DNA of 64,000 nucleotides from Valencia hispanica (GCA_963556495.2 OY747709.1:22345900-22409899), one strand, 5' to 3'; shown: positions 11,621-23,835, counted from the stretch's first letter. The notes: generated by a model from the sequence alone, not told the origin. Numbers and translations: made by a program.

Positions 11621-14272
11621 TTGCACTAGCACATTTACATTTTCTTATCTTTTTGCTCATTTTTACTTCTCAACTCACCTCTTCTCTCCACAATTCTCCC
11701 TCCATAATCAGAACACACACTGCATTCAGACAATCTTTCACCTTGTCCTCCTTCTCTTCACACTGCTCTTCATCTCTTTTTTTCTCTTGCTTCATCCTTT
11801 TTATCAACTTCGCTCCTGTTTTTTTTCTTTAATCATTTCCAGAAGCACTTTCTGACCTCTTTGCTTTGACCTTCTATTTAAACCAGTAGACATTCCAGCC
11901 TCGCCCCACCGGTGACCTTAGAGCCACTTAATGTGCAGAAACAGCACCTGTCTCCGTAATGATCCAGTGCTGGCTGCTTACGTTTGTTTCCGCTCTCCTT
12001 CCCTGTCTCACTTTTTCTGGAGAACAGAGATGAATTTGCTGATAACATCACCCTTAGTTGCCTGTTTTCATTCTGATGAAACTTGTAGTGATATATGTGG
12101 CCTTGGCCACTGCAGAGGTTTTGAGTGCGTATTTTGTGATTTTCCTGAGTCGGCACATTTAAGGCACCTAGGAAATGACTAAGGACCTAATGCACATACG
12201 TCGCCTGCTGCAGGTGGATGCTTGCAAACACACAACATATAAATAAAAATTCTACATAAAACTGAGCAGATCCCACTTTTGAATAATAGATGCAGGTTTT
12301 GCTAAATGTAACCATATATTTCTTTTATCTAAAATATGAAACATAAAAATGTCTTCAAACTGCAGTAGAGTGAAAGTGTACATTCCAGAAAAAGTGAATT
12401 TGCAGAACTTGAGGCAATACGTTTACTTTTAATCCCCCTGTGGTATTTTTAATAACGTATATCTGTTTTTATGAGCAAGAACAGTTTGTGAGCCCTCTTA
12501 GCATCACCCCAGCAACAACAAACACCCAAACAGATCCTTGAGCAGGACACTAATGAGGACTAGTTCCCCAAGGGCTGCCTAGGTGACACTGGAGATCTGT
12601 GCTGAAGCTGACAGAGGTGCAGGGAACAACATCTGAGAAACAGTTTTGCGCATGTGCACAGGCAAGTAAGACCAGCTTGATTTAGTTTGAAAAGTGCTGG
12701 ACTATGAAAACATACCACTAAAAACTCATGAGTGTATTTTTTCAGGATGACGTAAGATCAGTCTGACCACCCAGCCAGATCAAAGTCACAGGGATAAATA
12801 CAGACTTTAAAGTTTAAACGGTGCTCCTTGAGATGGTTTTCAACCGTACAAGCTAGAGAACACACAACACCACAATGGGTGCCCCTGAATGAAAATAGCA
12901 TAATCCGGTTTAACATTTTATTTTAATGCAAATATAAACCATTTTAGCCAAATATCAACCAATATTTTAACATTAAAAACAATTTTCTTCAATAGAAATA
13001 CGTTTATTTAAAATACAATATGCACAAAGGCACTGAAAGTAACTGAGACAATTGAAGAAAGGTGTGATGAAGTTAGCCTACTGTCATTACGCCCCAGACT
13101 CACTGTACAAGGTAGAGTCACAGCTCTGTTTCTGCAAAGCTGTACATGGGTAATCTGGTGTTGCACCTCGAGTGTGTGATGTAACGATTTATAGATGGTG
13201 TGTTTGGGCAGTGGGCAGCTAGCTGGGCATTTAAAGCAAAAACTTGCAGAGACTATGTCTGTGCGATGTGTATTTGAAGCACATACTGTCTCACCATCAA
13301 CATGCATTAAAGTGGAAATGCCTAGAAACAGAGCAGGTAACTGGACTTCTTCTGTTGAGCAGAGTTCCTTGCCTGGGAGTTATGATTAACAATTGGAGCA
13401 AAAGCAATGCCAACATTGTGTCTAACCAATTAACCAAGTTTTCTGATAATTTATTTCACCTGTAACGGTCTATATATATATATCCTGTCAGCTCCTCTGC
13501 TTCTGCAGTGCTGTATTGATTTTGGAAAGCTTAAATGGGTACAAGATATTTGTGAGTTTTGAAAGAAACTAAGAGAGGACCCTGTTTTTGTAGGTTTTTA
13601 GCAGATCTGATTTGTTTAAAAGGCTTCAAATGTATTCATTGAAAGATCTAGCTACTTATTTGTATTTTACATAAACTTGCATATATTAACAGTCCTGTAA
13701 TAAATGCAGGGGCGTGTTAATTCAAGGTGTGAACAAGGAATGCGAAAGTCATTTCTGACCCACCCCTGCTATGCCTCAGCTCCACTACAGGAGGTCACAG
13801 AGCTTTGATCACTGAGATCCAAGAGAGGAATGCAGATTGCAAAAGTGTGACATAATCATATGACACAAAGCAAAGTCGAGACCAGCTGCTGCAAATAATC
13901 AGCATTACTTTATCATCCCCATTGAATCTGACTAATATATTGACCAACATAATTTTATGCAGATAAAAACAGCACAGTTATAACCTTGTTTGTTTTTGAA
14001 GCACTGAATGCATTTAGATACAGAGGTCAGACAGATATTATTGGACATTTTACGCATATTGATCAGGTAAATGCTGCTGAGGTTGCACTCAACGCCCCCT
14101 TAGTTCTGCAATCCCAGCTGCATGACCTGATCACAGAAACTTGCCAGATCTACTTCTGTGATGTGAATGAATGAGAAAGTGATCTGTAAAAAGGTGTCAA
14201 CATTGCACTGCAACAGCAGTCAACAACCATTTCAGTCAACCTATTTCAGTTTATCACAACTGTAAGTTGTAC
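11621..14272. other. Single-copy DNA, no gene seen
   Basis: A pyrimidine-rich stretch runs from 11640 to 11870. The block 11880..12190 is less AT-rich than its surroundings and may be functional non-coding DNA, but neither strand gives a convincing exon. Short TA repeats occur at 13471..13483. Frames near 13008..13465 overlap on both strands and show no domain. Confidence 0.4.
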
Positions 14273-14380
14273 CTTTGTCCAGTGAGGCATCTGGAGAGTT
14301 GAAGTCCATGAGACTGCTGATTTCAGTCTTATAACAGAGGTCAGTGGATGGGGGTTTCTGCTTGTGTTGAGGAGAGGGAT
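14273..14380 (-). CDS. Candidate internal coding exon of an unidentified gene
   Basis: On the minus strand a strong acceptor, a long T-rich tract ending 'tgtttgcacag', precedes position 14380, and a donor 'AAAG|gtacaa' follows position 14273. The exon between them is 108 bases and open in one frame with phase 1 at both ends, so it could be skipped without shifting the frame. The 35 complete codons give a hydrophilic peptide, beginning PSPQHKQKPP and containing LMDFNSPDASLDK, with the look of a disordered linker. I do not recognise the protein. No neighbouring exon could be identified in the window, which would imply long introns. The alternative is a chance frame beside good splice-like motifs. 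Confidence 0.45.
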
Positions 14381-17351
14381 CTGTGCAAACAAACAGAAAA
14401 AAACAAACAATAAGTGTTACTGTGATATTTGACAAAAAAGCAAGTTCAAGTAAAGAAAGGCTGAAACATATATACATAAGATTGTATGAAAACAAAAAAA
14501 ATTAAAATCAAGAGAAGCCAAACAGCACAAACACAATTAAAAAAGTTTTCATGAAGTAAAAAGTGTTGTTCTGTATGGGACAAAATAAGTGTAGGTCTCT
14601 AACCAAGTCTGTGCTGGGGTGAGCATGATTAATACTGCCCACCACACCAGTCAACTCTACAAAATCTCCCTCAATGCTCACATAATGAATTATTGCTCTT
14701 CACTCTGAATGCAACACAGCCTACTCTTCATTAACACAACGACTGGCTCTAGGGAGAACTTGAACGCCCCGGCCAAAGTAAAAGCATGCAAGCTTTTACA
14801 ATCAAAGGCAATCAAATACAGAGGCTGAAGAATTAAATAAATATCACAATTTTTTATGACCAGAGCTTGATCTGATTTCTGGTGACGTTCAGAGATTTTG
14901 AATAGTGTTTCTGGTTTCTATCATTACCATATACAGAATGCATATTGAATCACATTAAAATGCAACTCAGTCACTTATATGTGCAATCAGCTTTCACTAC
15001 ACTTGAAATAGTCTTTTTTATTGTTACTACCCAAACAAGTTAAAATGCAACAGTTTATACCTTTCATTAAATTAAAAAAATTTTAAATCCCATTATAGCC
15101 ATCTGCATCTCCTTCAGTTCAAACTCTGCCCTTCACTGGTCTCCTACTCCTCCTTTCTACCATCATTCCACCACCCACCTATTAAAATGCTTTTACTGGT
15201 TGAATTACTTACAGTAATTGAGCACAGATGTGGCTTGGAGCTTAAATCAAGAGGTTTGTGCTGTCATTACAATGACATTAGCCAGCTCACTCTTTTAAAT
15301 GAACATTATAGGGCTACAAATAAAAGTCTGGAAGTCTGATAAAGTAACTGTAAAGAAAACGTTCATAGTTTTTTTGTTCTTTGTAAATATGTGATTTCTG
15401 TAACTGGCCTTTGGCCAGCAAAACCCAACTGTCAGTTTTTTTCTTGAATAATGTTAAAATTCACTCTGCATACGTTTCTGCAGGTTTCAGCCCGCTGGAG
15501 CTGCCCGGTAGCCTCATGAAAAATATTTTATCTTCCTTGCATTGAGCCTTTGACAAGTGCACACAGACGTTTAGAGACTCAAGGGAAAGTTGAAGAGATA
15601 GTGGAATACATTTGGAGAAAGAGGAAATCCACTATGGTTGTTGATTAATAAGAAGAGGAGAAGCTGGTACGGAGAAAATTATGAAAATAAGCAAAACAGT
15701 AAGCTCAGCTTGGAAATGGTATTTTATTTACAGAATATGCAACCACTGTGCATTGATTTAAACCTAATCTCCGCAAGGCCTTGACATCTCTTTACACAGT
15801 GCATCCATGCTTTGTGGTTTTATTAATCTAACTCTGCATTTTACTATAAAAATAAAAATAAAAAGAAGTGTTGTTAAAAAAATATAATTGTAACAGTCTT
15901 TTTCATATTGCTTAAATGTTTGTATTTAATGAGTATTTCTCAGTAATGTCACTTTCCATGACCTTGTATCAATGATATTTTGAATTCCCTTAGGAAGTCA
16001 AGCATAAGGCTCCCTCCTTCAGCCTTCATCTTAGAAAAATTAAGTCCAACAAAGGGTCTATGAAGAGCTGATAATGCTGAAGAGCTGCAGAAAAACTGAA
16101 CTATCACATATTTTGCTGCTCTGGTTCTCTAAAAGAGGCACTGCACCTTGAATGAGAATGATGCTGTCTAAAAACATTTTTTTTTGTTTGCACTGGATAA
16201 ATCAGACTGGGGATGATCTGTTAAAGATTAGAGATAGGAGCATAATTTCCTCTGTCTGCTTTCAGTTGGTTTCTGTCTGTTGCTCCTCATAAGCCAGAAG
16301 TAATATTGTTTTCATGAAAACAAAGAATTCTTAAGAACGACTTTCGTGCAGATAGGGATCATCACATAGGGTTAAATAGGCATGGTAAAAAGAAAGTACA
16401 CACAGCATCAATACTAGGGTTGTAATTTTACAAATTATCTGATCTTTACCAGGCCCTAAAAAATGCAAATATGTAAAATTCCACCTTGTCATTGTTTAAC
16501 TGTAGACTGTCTGTAAATGTTTGTCAGCTAGACTCCCCAAAAGCCGCACAACCCTGTTTTGCGCAGCCAGTTTTTTAAATTACCTGGGTTTTATACTGTG
16601 CAAAAACTGCTTTACAGACTGTGCACATTATTCTCTTCACCTAACAAAAGCAAGTTTCCCTTTACAATCTGAGGGATTATAATTTTTCCCTTTGCAATTA
16701 CATGTACAGTGAACAACAGAATGTATTAGTGGCTTCAACTCTCTCTGCCATATGAGCTCCGCACTGTGGTCAGACTGCTGACATTTAAAGCAAGTTAATA
16801 AAACAGGCGAAACATTTTTTTTCTTTAAATTCTGGCCGCACATAATTGACTCTTGCTCAAATATCCATTGCCTGCTTTGTTCAGTCACTCCAGAAAAATC
16901 CCCGGGCATGGCGAACAGAGCCAAGAGTGGAGGTCTTACTCACTTGCTGAGAAGGTTTAAGCATACAGAGGATGAGTTAAACCACAGCTGAAGATATCTG
17001 GCAAGAGACATCAAATCTGACTGCAATTACCTGGCAGAGGGTGGGGGGCAGATCATATTTATACCCACACAAAACCTTTTTGAGAATGAAAGCAGAGTGT
17101 GTTTGTTTGTGGGGGGTTAAAGTGAAATGAAGGAATCTTACTTTCAGAATGCACACTCTTAGAATTTCAAATGAAAAACTAGTTCTCCCATAACCTCTTG
17201 TTGGAGCAACATATTGAGGCTCACCAGCAGAAATTGGAAAAATATAGGCACTGTCAAGAAAGAAAAAAACAGTAGGGCAGCAGCATCATGAATTTACTGG
17301 TGAGTTAAGTGGAACAGAATCACAACATTACTAAAGGCCATGTAATTCAAA
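14381..17351. other. Single-copy DNA, possibly intronic
   Basis: If the exon at 14273..14380 is real, this would be its upstream intron. I see no further exon. The 95-codon minus-strand frame at 16637..16924 has several Cys residues but no spacing I can assign to a zinc finger. The block around 15480..15610 is of mixed composition and might be conserved. Confidence 0.4.
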
Positions 17352-18640
17352 TTGAATTCAATTTCAAATTCAAAAATACTTTATTGATCCCAGAGGGAAA
17401 TTAAGTGTTGTTGTAGCTCATATAATTAATTCTTTAAGGAGTTGTTGTAGATGATGATGGCTGTGGGCAGGAAGGATTTCCTGTAGCAGTCTGTATTGCA
17501 GCGAAACTGAAGAAGCCTCCAACTGAAGACACTTTGTTGTTGTATGACTGTCTCATGAGGAGGATGTTCAGGGTTCTCCATAATTTTTTTGATTTTATGA
17601 AGAATCCTTCTTTGCATCATTATCTCCAGTAGTTCCACAATAGTGCCAAGAAAAGAACCAGTCTTCTTTATCAGGTTGTTTAGCTTTTTCAAGTCCCTGG
17701 CTCTGATGCTGCTACCCCCAATAGATGATGGCTGAAGAGATTACAGTCTCCACAACAGACTTGTAGAAGATCTGCAGCATCTAGCTGCAAACCTTGAAGG
17801 ACCTAAGCTTCCTCAAGAAGTACAGTCTGCTCTGTCCCTTCTTGTAGACACTTCCACTGTTCAGTCTCCAGTGCAGTCTGTTGTCAAGGTGAACTCCGAG
17901 GTATTTATATTCCTCAACCACCTCCACTTCTACTCCCCTGATGGAAACAGTGTTTGACTTAATTCTGTTTCTTCTGAAATCTACAATCATCTCCTTTGTT
18001 TTATTCACATTCAAAGTAAGATGATTGTTTCCACACCCTGTCACAAAGTGGTCCATCAGCTATCTGTATTTAGCTTCTTGTCCATCTCTTATACACCCGA
18101 CAATTGCCGAGTCATCTGAGTATTTCTGCAGATGACAGGTCTCGGACTTGTACTGGAAGTCTGAGGTGTACAAAGTAAAAAGGAATGGTGAGAGTACGGT
18201 CCCCTGTGGTGCTCCTGTGCTGCTGACCACCTGGTTTGACACACAATCTTTTAGTCTCACAAATTGTGGTCTGTTGGTCAGGTAGTCACTGATCCAGGCG
18301 ATTGTTGAGGGCTCCACCTGTGTCTTCAGGAGTTTCAACGACGAAGCAAATCAGGCTGAATTATGTTAAATACACTGGAGAAATCAAAGAACATGATCCT
18401 CACAGTGCTCCCTGCTTTGTCCAGATGACAGTGGGCTGGTTGAAGCAGGTGGATGATGGCATATTCAACCCCAACTCCACAGCGATAAGCAAACTGCATC
18501 AGGTCCTGATATGTTCTTGTTTGCCTATTCAGGTGAGCCAACAGGAGTCTCTCCAGGACCTTCATAATGTGGGATGTCAGGGCAACAGGTCTATAGTCAT
18601 TGATGACTAATGGGTGAGTTCTCTTTGGTACTGGAAAGAG
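17352..18640 (-). mobile_element. Rex1/Babar-type LINE, 5'-truncated and broken
   Basis: This is a non-LTR retrotransposon remnant read from right to left. The reverse transcriptase is visible in pieces: an LERLLLAHL segment and motif A 'FFDFSSVFN' (18335..18565), motif B 'GAPQGTVLSPFLF' and the catalytic motif 'YSDDSAIV' (18060..18338), then the thumb and C-terminal parts (17781..18056 and 17426..17692). The last pieces contain YKYLGVHLDN, GQSRLYFLRKL and the RKSFLP C-terminal motif. At least one in-frame stop (near 18058) and two frame changes break it. The short 3' end reads, on the minus strand, 'tttccctctgggatcaata' followed by 'aagtattt', a typical Rex1-type tail. The N-terminal endonuclease part is absent, as expected for 5' truncation. 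Confidence 0.8.
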
Positions 18641-18705
18641 TATTGATCAATATTGATCAACACTCTTTCAATCAATATTAATAATATTGATCAAAGTATT
18701 TGTGT
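18637..18705. repeat. ATTGATCAA-rich short repeat at LINE 5' junction
   Basis: The palindromic word 'ttgatcaa' occurs three times in about 60 bases, with related 'atcaatatt' words, exactly where the truncated LINE stops. It may be slippage at the insertion junction. Confidence 0.5.
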
Positions 18706-18882
18706 CGTTTCACTGCACTTTTAAAATACTGAGTTTTTAAATATATACATAACCTTGATTTCAAAAGCTTAAATCTGAGACTCATTATTGTGAAATAACA
18801 TGCGTCAGGACAAAAACAATAAAAATCCCTAATTTTATAAAAAGACATTTAAAAACCAGTGTGAATGCAAAACATTTTTTAG

Positions 18883-19131
18883 CACTTGTAGAAAGGCCTG
18901 CATTCATTCATTAGCAGGGGGAGATAAAATTCCATCTAAAATACTGTATTTGTGTAAAAAGTAAGCATTTAAGGAAAATACCGCTGATTTTTTATTTATT
19001 TATTTATTTACACTTGTAGAAAGGCCAGCATTCATTCATTAGCAGGGGGAGGTAAAATAACTTCTAAAATGCTGTATTTGTGTCAAGAGTAAGCATTTAA
19101 AGAAAATGCAGCTGATTTTAATTTATTTATA
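18883..19131 (+). repeat. Tandem duplication, 128-bp period
   Basis: Two adjacent units (18883..19010 and 19011..19131) both start 'cacttgtagaaaggcc' and share 'gcattcattcattagcaggg' and 'gtaagcatttaa'. They differ at scattered sites, so the duplication is not recent. Each unit ends in a TTTA-rich stretch ('tttatttatttattta' in the first). Confidence 0.88.
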
Positions 19132-19848
19132 GCTTTTTTCTAAAAGCTAGAGAAAACTTATGAGGCTTTCTGACTTAACACCATGAAACATTCAGAATTA
19201 TCTTGATTAATGGTGAACAATTTCATTTATTGCTAGATAAAACCAGGATACAAAAGAAAACTTGCCTGTGAGGACATAAGCATTTATTTGTACCAAAGTG
19301 ATTACATATATTTAAAGCTTCTAGGTTTGTAACACTTTTTTTGTAACTGGATATTATCTTCATTTGCCTGCTGTGGAAAAAAGATAGGAAGGAATCCTTC
19401 AAAGTCTTCTTTGACTTCTTAAAACACAGTTGTGTATGCTACACTGCAATTCTTAAAATTCGCTCTTTTTGAAATACGATCACTCTGAGTAGGACATGTA
19501 TGCTGCACTTGATACTATTGTCCCACCCCTGTTGCCTGCATTAGCCAGAGAAAGGAAATAGAAGGCAAAAACAAGTGAGTGAGAAAAAGCTTTGTTATCT
19601 ACATAGAAGTGTATTATGAGCATGCCCACCTTGGCTTGAGACCGTCCACTGGAAGATGGTGGCCAGAGAGAGGAGAGCGCATCTTGGCTGATGGAAGCTA
19701 ACCATTAGCAACTCTACAACATGGACACTGCCGGTTGGGCTTGTGTTATTTGTGGACATAGACATCCGTGTTGCCTTTTTTACCCAAGAAAGAGGAGCTG
19801 AGGATGAAACAGTTGGAATTTGCTTTGGAACATCACCAGTGAAGTAAG
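19132..19848. other. AT-rich DNA, no gene seen
   Basis: No gene or clear repeat is visible. A 'tacactgcaat' word near 19440 resembles the terminus of the small element at 3057..3146, but I found no partner end. Confidence 0.4.
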
Positions 19849-19852
19849 TTAA

Positions 19853-20351
19853 AGAGGTTAAATGCAACTTCTTCCCCAAAATAAACGTAACAATAGCCTT
19901 TTTATTTGACCATTTATGACTCAAACATCTCCTGATGAGCATACTGACACCTTGTCAGCTCACAGTGGCTGCACCTATAAGCCTGTATCCAATTTTTTCT
20001 ATTTTCTGTCGGGTCAAATTTTCCCGCGCTGTCTGCGGATGTGACGTCAACCGCGTTCATGTTAAATGTTTCAGATCACTCTGCCACCACCGCTAGTCAG
20101 CAATCGCAAGCAGTTCAATGGATTGTGCGAATACACAGAAGAGACCAAGGACAACTCTGACACCAATAGTAACTCCACATAAGACTAAAAAAGTTAAACC
20201 CCTGACAAGTGCCCGAAAAAGATAGAAGATTGAGATCGACTGGCGTAGGAGCTCGCACTGCGAGAGCGAGCAGAAAGGAAGAGCTGTTCCGTTTTTTTGG
20301 CCACACGTGTCAGTCGCGAGTTTAAATGTCAGAAAATTGCATATAGCCCCT
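19853..20351. mobile_element. TTAA-flanked miniature element A
   Basis: TTAA lies at both borders (19849..19852 and 20352..20355). The left terminus reads 'agaggttaaatgcaacttc' and the inverted right terminus 'aggggctatatgcaatttt', an imperfect inverted repeat of about 20 bases. A TTAA duplication is the mark of piggyBac-type or Kolobok-type transposition. No transposase is present. Confidence 0.6.
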
Positions 20352-20355
20352 TTAA

Positions 20356-20689
20356 GTTAGTTATTTGTTTGGAGGCAGCATAAGAGTCACATTGCTGTTA
20401 GCCAATCAGAGGTGAGACATTTGCATATTATAGAGTAAGATTCGTAATCCTGACATTTCAACAAACTTCAACTTCCTGAAATAGGAGCGCCAGCGCTTTT
20501 TCTCCACAGAAAACGACTCACAAGGTTTCATTTAAACTAGAGACCACAGCAAATTTATTGAAAAGACAAGTGAATGAAACATTTAAAGAGATTTAAAAAG
20601 CCAAAATTCATCTTGAGGATATAGTAGTACAAAACCCATGGGTTAGAGAAATTCTAAAAGCCTGGTATGCGGCTAAAGGAAACTATGAG
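20356..20689. other. Short single-copy stretch
   Basis: Nothing recognisable lies between the TTAA element and the hAT-type relic. Confidence 0.4.
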
Positions 20690-20830
20690 GCATGGGCCGG
20701 TATGAGATTCTGACGGTATGATAACCGTAGGCAAAAATATCACGGTTTCACGGTATTATGATTACAGCTCTAAAATGTGTATTTTTTAATGTCTGTATTT
20801 TTTTTTTAAAGAAAAAAACACTTTTTACCA

Positions 20831-20902
20831 TAGCAGATATGGTAACTAACTAGCATGCTAAGATAAATCATCATTAGCATGCTAGTTACCATACTATCTG
20901 CC
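20831..20902. repeat. Imperfect hairpin inside the hAT-type relic
   Basis: The arms around 20831..20860 and 20875..20902 are near-complementary. They share 'tagcatgcta' and 'gttacca', with a loop of about 14 bases. Confidence 0.6.
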
Positions 20903-21034
20903 TCAGTAAAAAAAAAAAAGTTACTAAAGGATAGAGAGGAAGAAAAGATAAGATCAGGTAGTTACCATAACTGCCAAGGTAACAATCTCATTTCACTAAT
21001 GTCAGACGCTAATAAGCTCGTTCATTTCAAGACA

Positions 21035-21225
21035 GCATTAACTTTACCTTGAATTTAGCATACAACGATGGGTGGTGCTCCCGAACATGCGCATTCATTT
21101 TCGATGTATTGCCACTGTTCTCAAGCACGTTTTGCACGTCGGGCGACCTTCTTCTTCCAAGCTGTGAACGTCTGGCTTTGTACAGTAGCCGAAGTATTCC
21201 CAAACAGCCGCTTAGAGACGGTGGA
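21035..21225 (-). pseudogene. BED zinc-finger fragment of a ZBED/hAT transposase
   Basis: BED fingers bind DNA in hAT transposases. The minus strand gives, in one frame, AAVWEYFGYCTKPDVHS and then RPTCKTCLRTVA. After a frameshift it gives NTSKMNAHVREHHPSLYAKF in another frame. Together these supply the aromatic WxYF start, the C-x2-C pair and the following H-x-x-x-H region of a BED finger. A single shift between the Cys and His halves inactivates it. Nothing downstream resembles the catalytic domain. Confidence 0.68.
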
Positions 21226-21379
21226 AAAAGTTCAGTCATCACACAGCCTGCAGCGCTGGCCGGTTGTCACTCACAACAAACGCAGGTGTGCGGTGGGGGG
21301 GTGCAAGGGAGGGGAGCCCATGCCTAGAGACGATAATGGCATGCATTTTATGTTGAAGGTGCAAGATGCCATTTGAAAT

Positions 21380-23279
21380 GCAAGGTCTACACAATGTAAC
21401 ATTATCAAATCAAAAGTGTGTTCCTGCATATGCAACAGTGAACCACTATGACATGCAGAGTCCAACATATTATGGTACAGGCAATATGTAGTTTGACAAA
21501 AGAAAACTCCAAGCAAAACATAATACTAGGGGATCTTTTGTGGTTTGTCGAAAGATAAATTCAGTTAGAAAAAATAAAACCTGAAAGTATGTAAATGATG
21601 AAAACAGCAAATTTAGCTTACGTAGCTAACACAACCAAATGATGAAGAAAAATATGCGGGCCTGATCTCCTGTAGTTAATTTTACAATGACAGTAACATG
21701 TTTATTCATACTGAACTGTCAAACTTTAATCTATTATATTTTACGATTTGTATGTAGAGTTTGACTATTTCATCTTCTAACGTCTGTTGTTTGGTTTGCC
21801 GCTGAATGGAAAAACTATAAACAAAAAAGATCAATTTTATAACTGATCTTTGGGCATTTTGATAAACTCCACACTGTTGCAGCAGAACCAACATGAATAC
21901 TCTGCACTAGAAACCTCCCTGTTGTTCCTTTTCCCAGCAGGGATAAAACACAACAAAGCCGCTCTCTCAGAAAAAGCTACAGCCAAGCTTCCCTTACCTC
22001 AATAAGTGTGTGGGGGCAGTTTTGGATCTGGGCTACTGTTTTTATTATGATTTCTAACATGATTAAAAGAAAACATTTCATTCTATTACAATATATTCCA
22101 CAAAGTTAAGGGGGATGTTTTGATGGCAAAGTGCAAACAAAGGGTACAAAATAAGTCAAATTAAAATATTGTTATTTTGCGCAAAATGATGTTCAAGTAG
22201 TGCCTGAGACCAGGTCTAATGCATGCTGATCTGTCTGTGATTATAACAGAAAATCCCCCATAGTGAAATGTTCTTTCAGTTAAATATTCCATTAGTGCAA
22301 AAATGAAAATCAGATGATGTGTAGTTGTGGTGTTATTGCTGATTCTGTCTTGTCCATTCCTGTTCCTTCCTCTTTACAATCTGTCATCTCTTGGGCTCTC
22401 TGGCTCCTACATCCTCCATCGTTACCTGTCCTTTTCTTTGGCACATTTTCTGTCATTCTTCTGTCACTGTTAAATGGGGTTCCCCCAGCTTGTCTCTCTC
22501 CTGAGCCAACCATACTTTATCTGCTGGCGCAGTGCAGGAAAAAGAGACAGGAGGAACAAAAGAAGACTGCAATGAGTCATGGAAGGTGATTAAGAAATGA
22601 ATAGACCCTGCTGCTGGAATCTTTGCCAAACTGCCCATGTGCCCCAACACAGTCTGCAATCTGCAGATAGACACAATGCTTTACTTTTCTTACGCCTGCC
22701 ATTCGCCTTTAATTGTATAGACATTCAGTGGTCTTGGGAGCCTGCCGGACTTCAGATAAAGCTCATGTATTCATGCATTAATCACTGCCAGCCAGGACAG
22801 ACCCTTCCCGGGCGCTTCACCTGCCTCAAGACCCCAATTGAAGGCACCGTATAAATATCTAGCAGATAAACGAAACTAATGGAGCGGCATTAAGCCAGTG
22901 CTTAACGTTCAACCACCCACTCAAACCAGTCCCAGAGCTCAAGATGCCTCGTTGTCATTTCATATAATAATGAAAGGCTGCCGAATGTGTGAGACAGTCC
23001 ATTCAAGAAAGAGTGTAGGCTAGGATGTTATTAGTTGGTGACACGACACAGGAGACAATGAGCTGCTGTTTGAGAGACTTTACTGGGGAGAAGTGGATTT
23101 TTGGGGAATGTCATTCTCAGAAAAGCTATCAAGAGGAGGAATTATTCAATCTGCTGGGTGAAAGATGTCCAACCATAAATAGTACACTGATAAATCTAAA
23201 TTTCTGGCATACTATTCCTGTCGTTATTGTGACATTTACGAAATACAAATAATTTTAGTCATTCTAAAGTCCAAGATTT
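21380..23279. other. Single-copy DNA with a possible conserved non-coding block
   Basis: No exon is convincing. The block from about 22600 to 23010 is of balanced composition, not repetitive, and open frames on the two strands overlap without a domain. Its texture fits conserved non-coding DNA, but that is only a guess. Confidence 0.35.
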
Positions 23280-23280
23280 C

Positions 23281-23310
23281 TTATATATATACATATATAC
23301 ATACACACAC
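23281..23310. repeat. TA/CA microsatellite
   Basis: A short compound repeat of TA and CA dinucleotides. Confidence 0.8.
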
Positions 23311-23379
23311 TTTTCATGAGCTGAAGCATTTTCTGAGCATTTGCATTTTCTGAAACATTTACTGTATACACAAAATACC

Positions 23380-23760
23380 CATCTAGCCATCCATCCACTT
23401 TCTGTACCCGTCATTCCTGTGCAGGGTTGTGGGGAGGCTGGTGCCTATCTCCAGCTGTCATGGGGCGAGATACACCCTGGACAGGTTGCCAGTCCATCGC
23501 AGGGCAACACAGAGACACACAGGACCAACAACCAAGCATACACTCACACACTCATACCTAAGGGGAATTTTAGAGAAACCAATTTACCTAACAGTCATGC
23601 TTTTGGACTGTGGGAGGAAGCTGGAGTACCTGGAGAGAACCCACACATGCACAGGGAGAACATACAAACTCCATGCAGAAAGACCCCAGGCTGGGATTTG
23701 AACCCAGTACCTTCTTGCTGCAAGGCAACAGTGCTACCAACTGTGCCACTGTGCAGCAAC
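23380..23760 (-). mobile_element. tRNA-like SINE, nearly full length
   Basis: Read on the minus strand, the copy begins at about 23758 with 'gcacagtggcacagttgg', an A-box-like region, followed by a box-B-like 'ggttcaaatcc' near 23695. It ends in a CATC-type tail (plus strand 'gccatccatcca' at 23387). The body matches 2289..2625. Both strands have open frames of 80 to 143 codons across it, but these are SINE sequence and not genes. Confidence 0.82.
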
Positions 23761-23765
23761 ACAAA

Positions 23766-23835
23766 AGTGTGAGTCTGTGCGTCCCTTGGTTGTGTGTCTC
23801 TGTGTGTCTCTGTGTGGCCTGCGATGGACTGCTCA
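23766..23835 (+). mobile_element. Inverted partial SINE fragment
   Basis: About 65 bases, containing 'ggttgtgtgtctctgtgtg' and 'cctgcgatggactg', repeat the middle of the adjacent SINE in the opposite orientation. The two can pair as a hairpin with the loop at 23550..23765. It may come from a template switch or a second insertion. Confidence 0.65.

Larger units (their letters stand above)
20690..21376 (-). mobile_element. hAT/ZBED-type transposon relic
   Basis: The left part (20695..20770) contains 'ccggtatgagattctgac' and 'atcacggtttcacggtatt', typical of a common teleost hAT-type terminus. The minus strand at 21035..21225 still encodes a BED zinc finger (separate entry). The bulk of the transposase is missing, so this is an internally deleted copy. 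The right end was not found, and 21376 is only an estimate. Confidence 0.5.

Noticed and set aside
18637..18705. ATTGATCAA cluster as a regulatory or replication motif
   Set aside because: Its position exactly at the truncated LINE junction is better explained by slippage during insertion.
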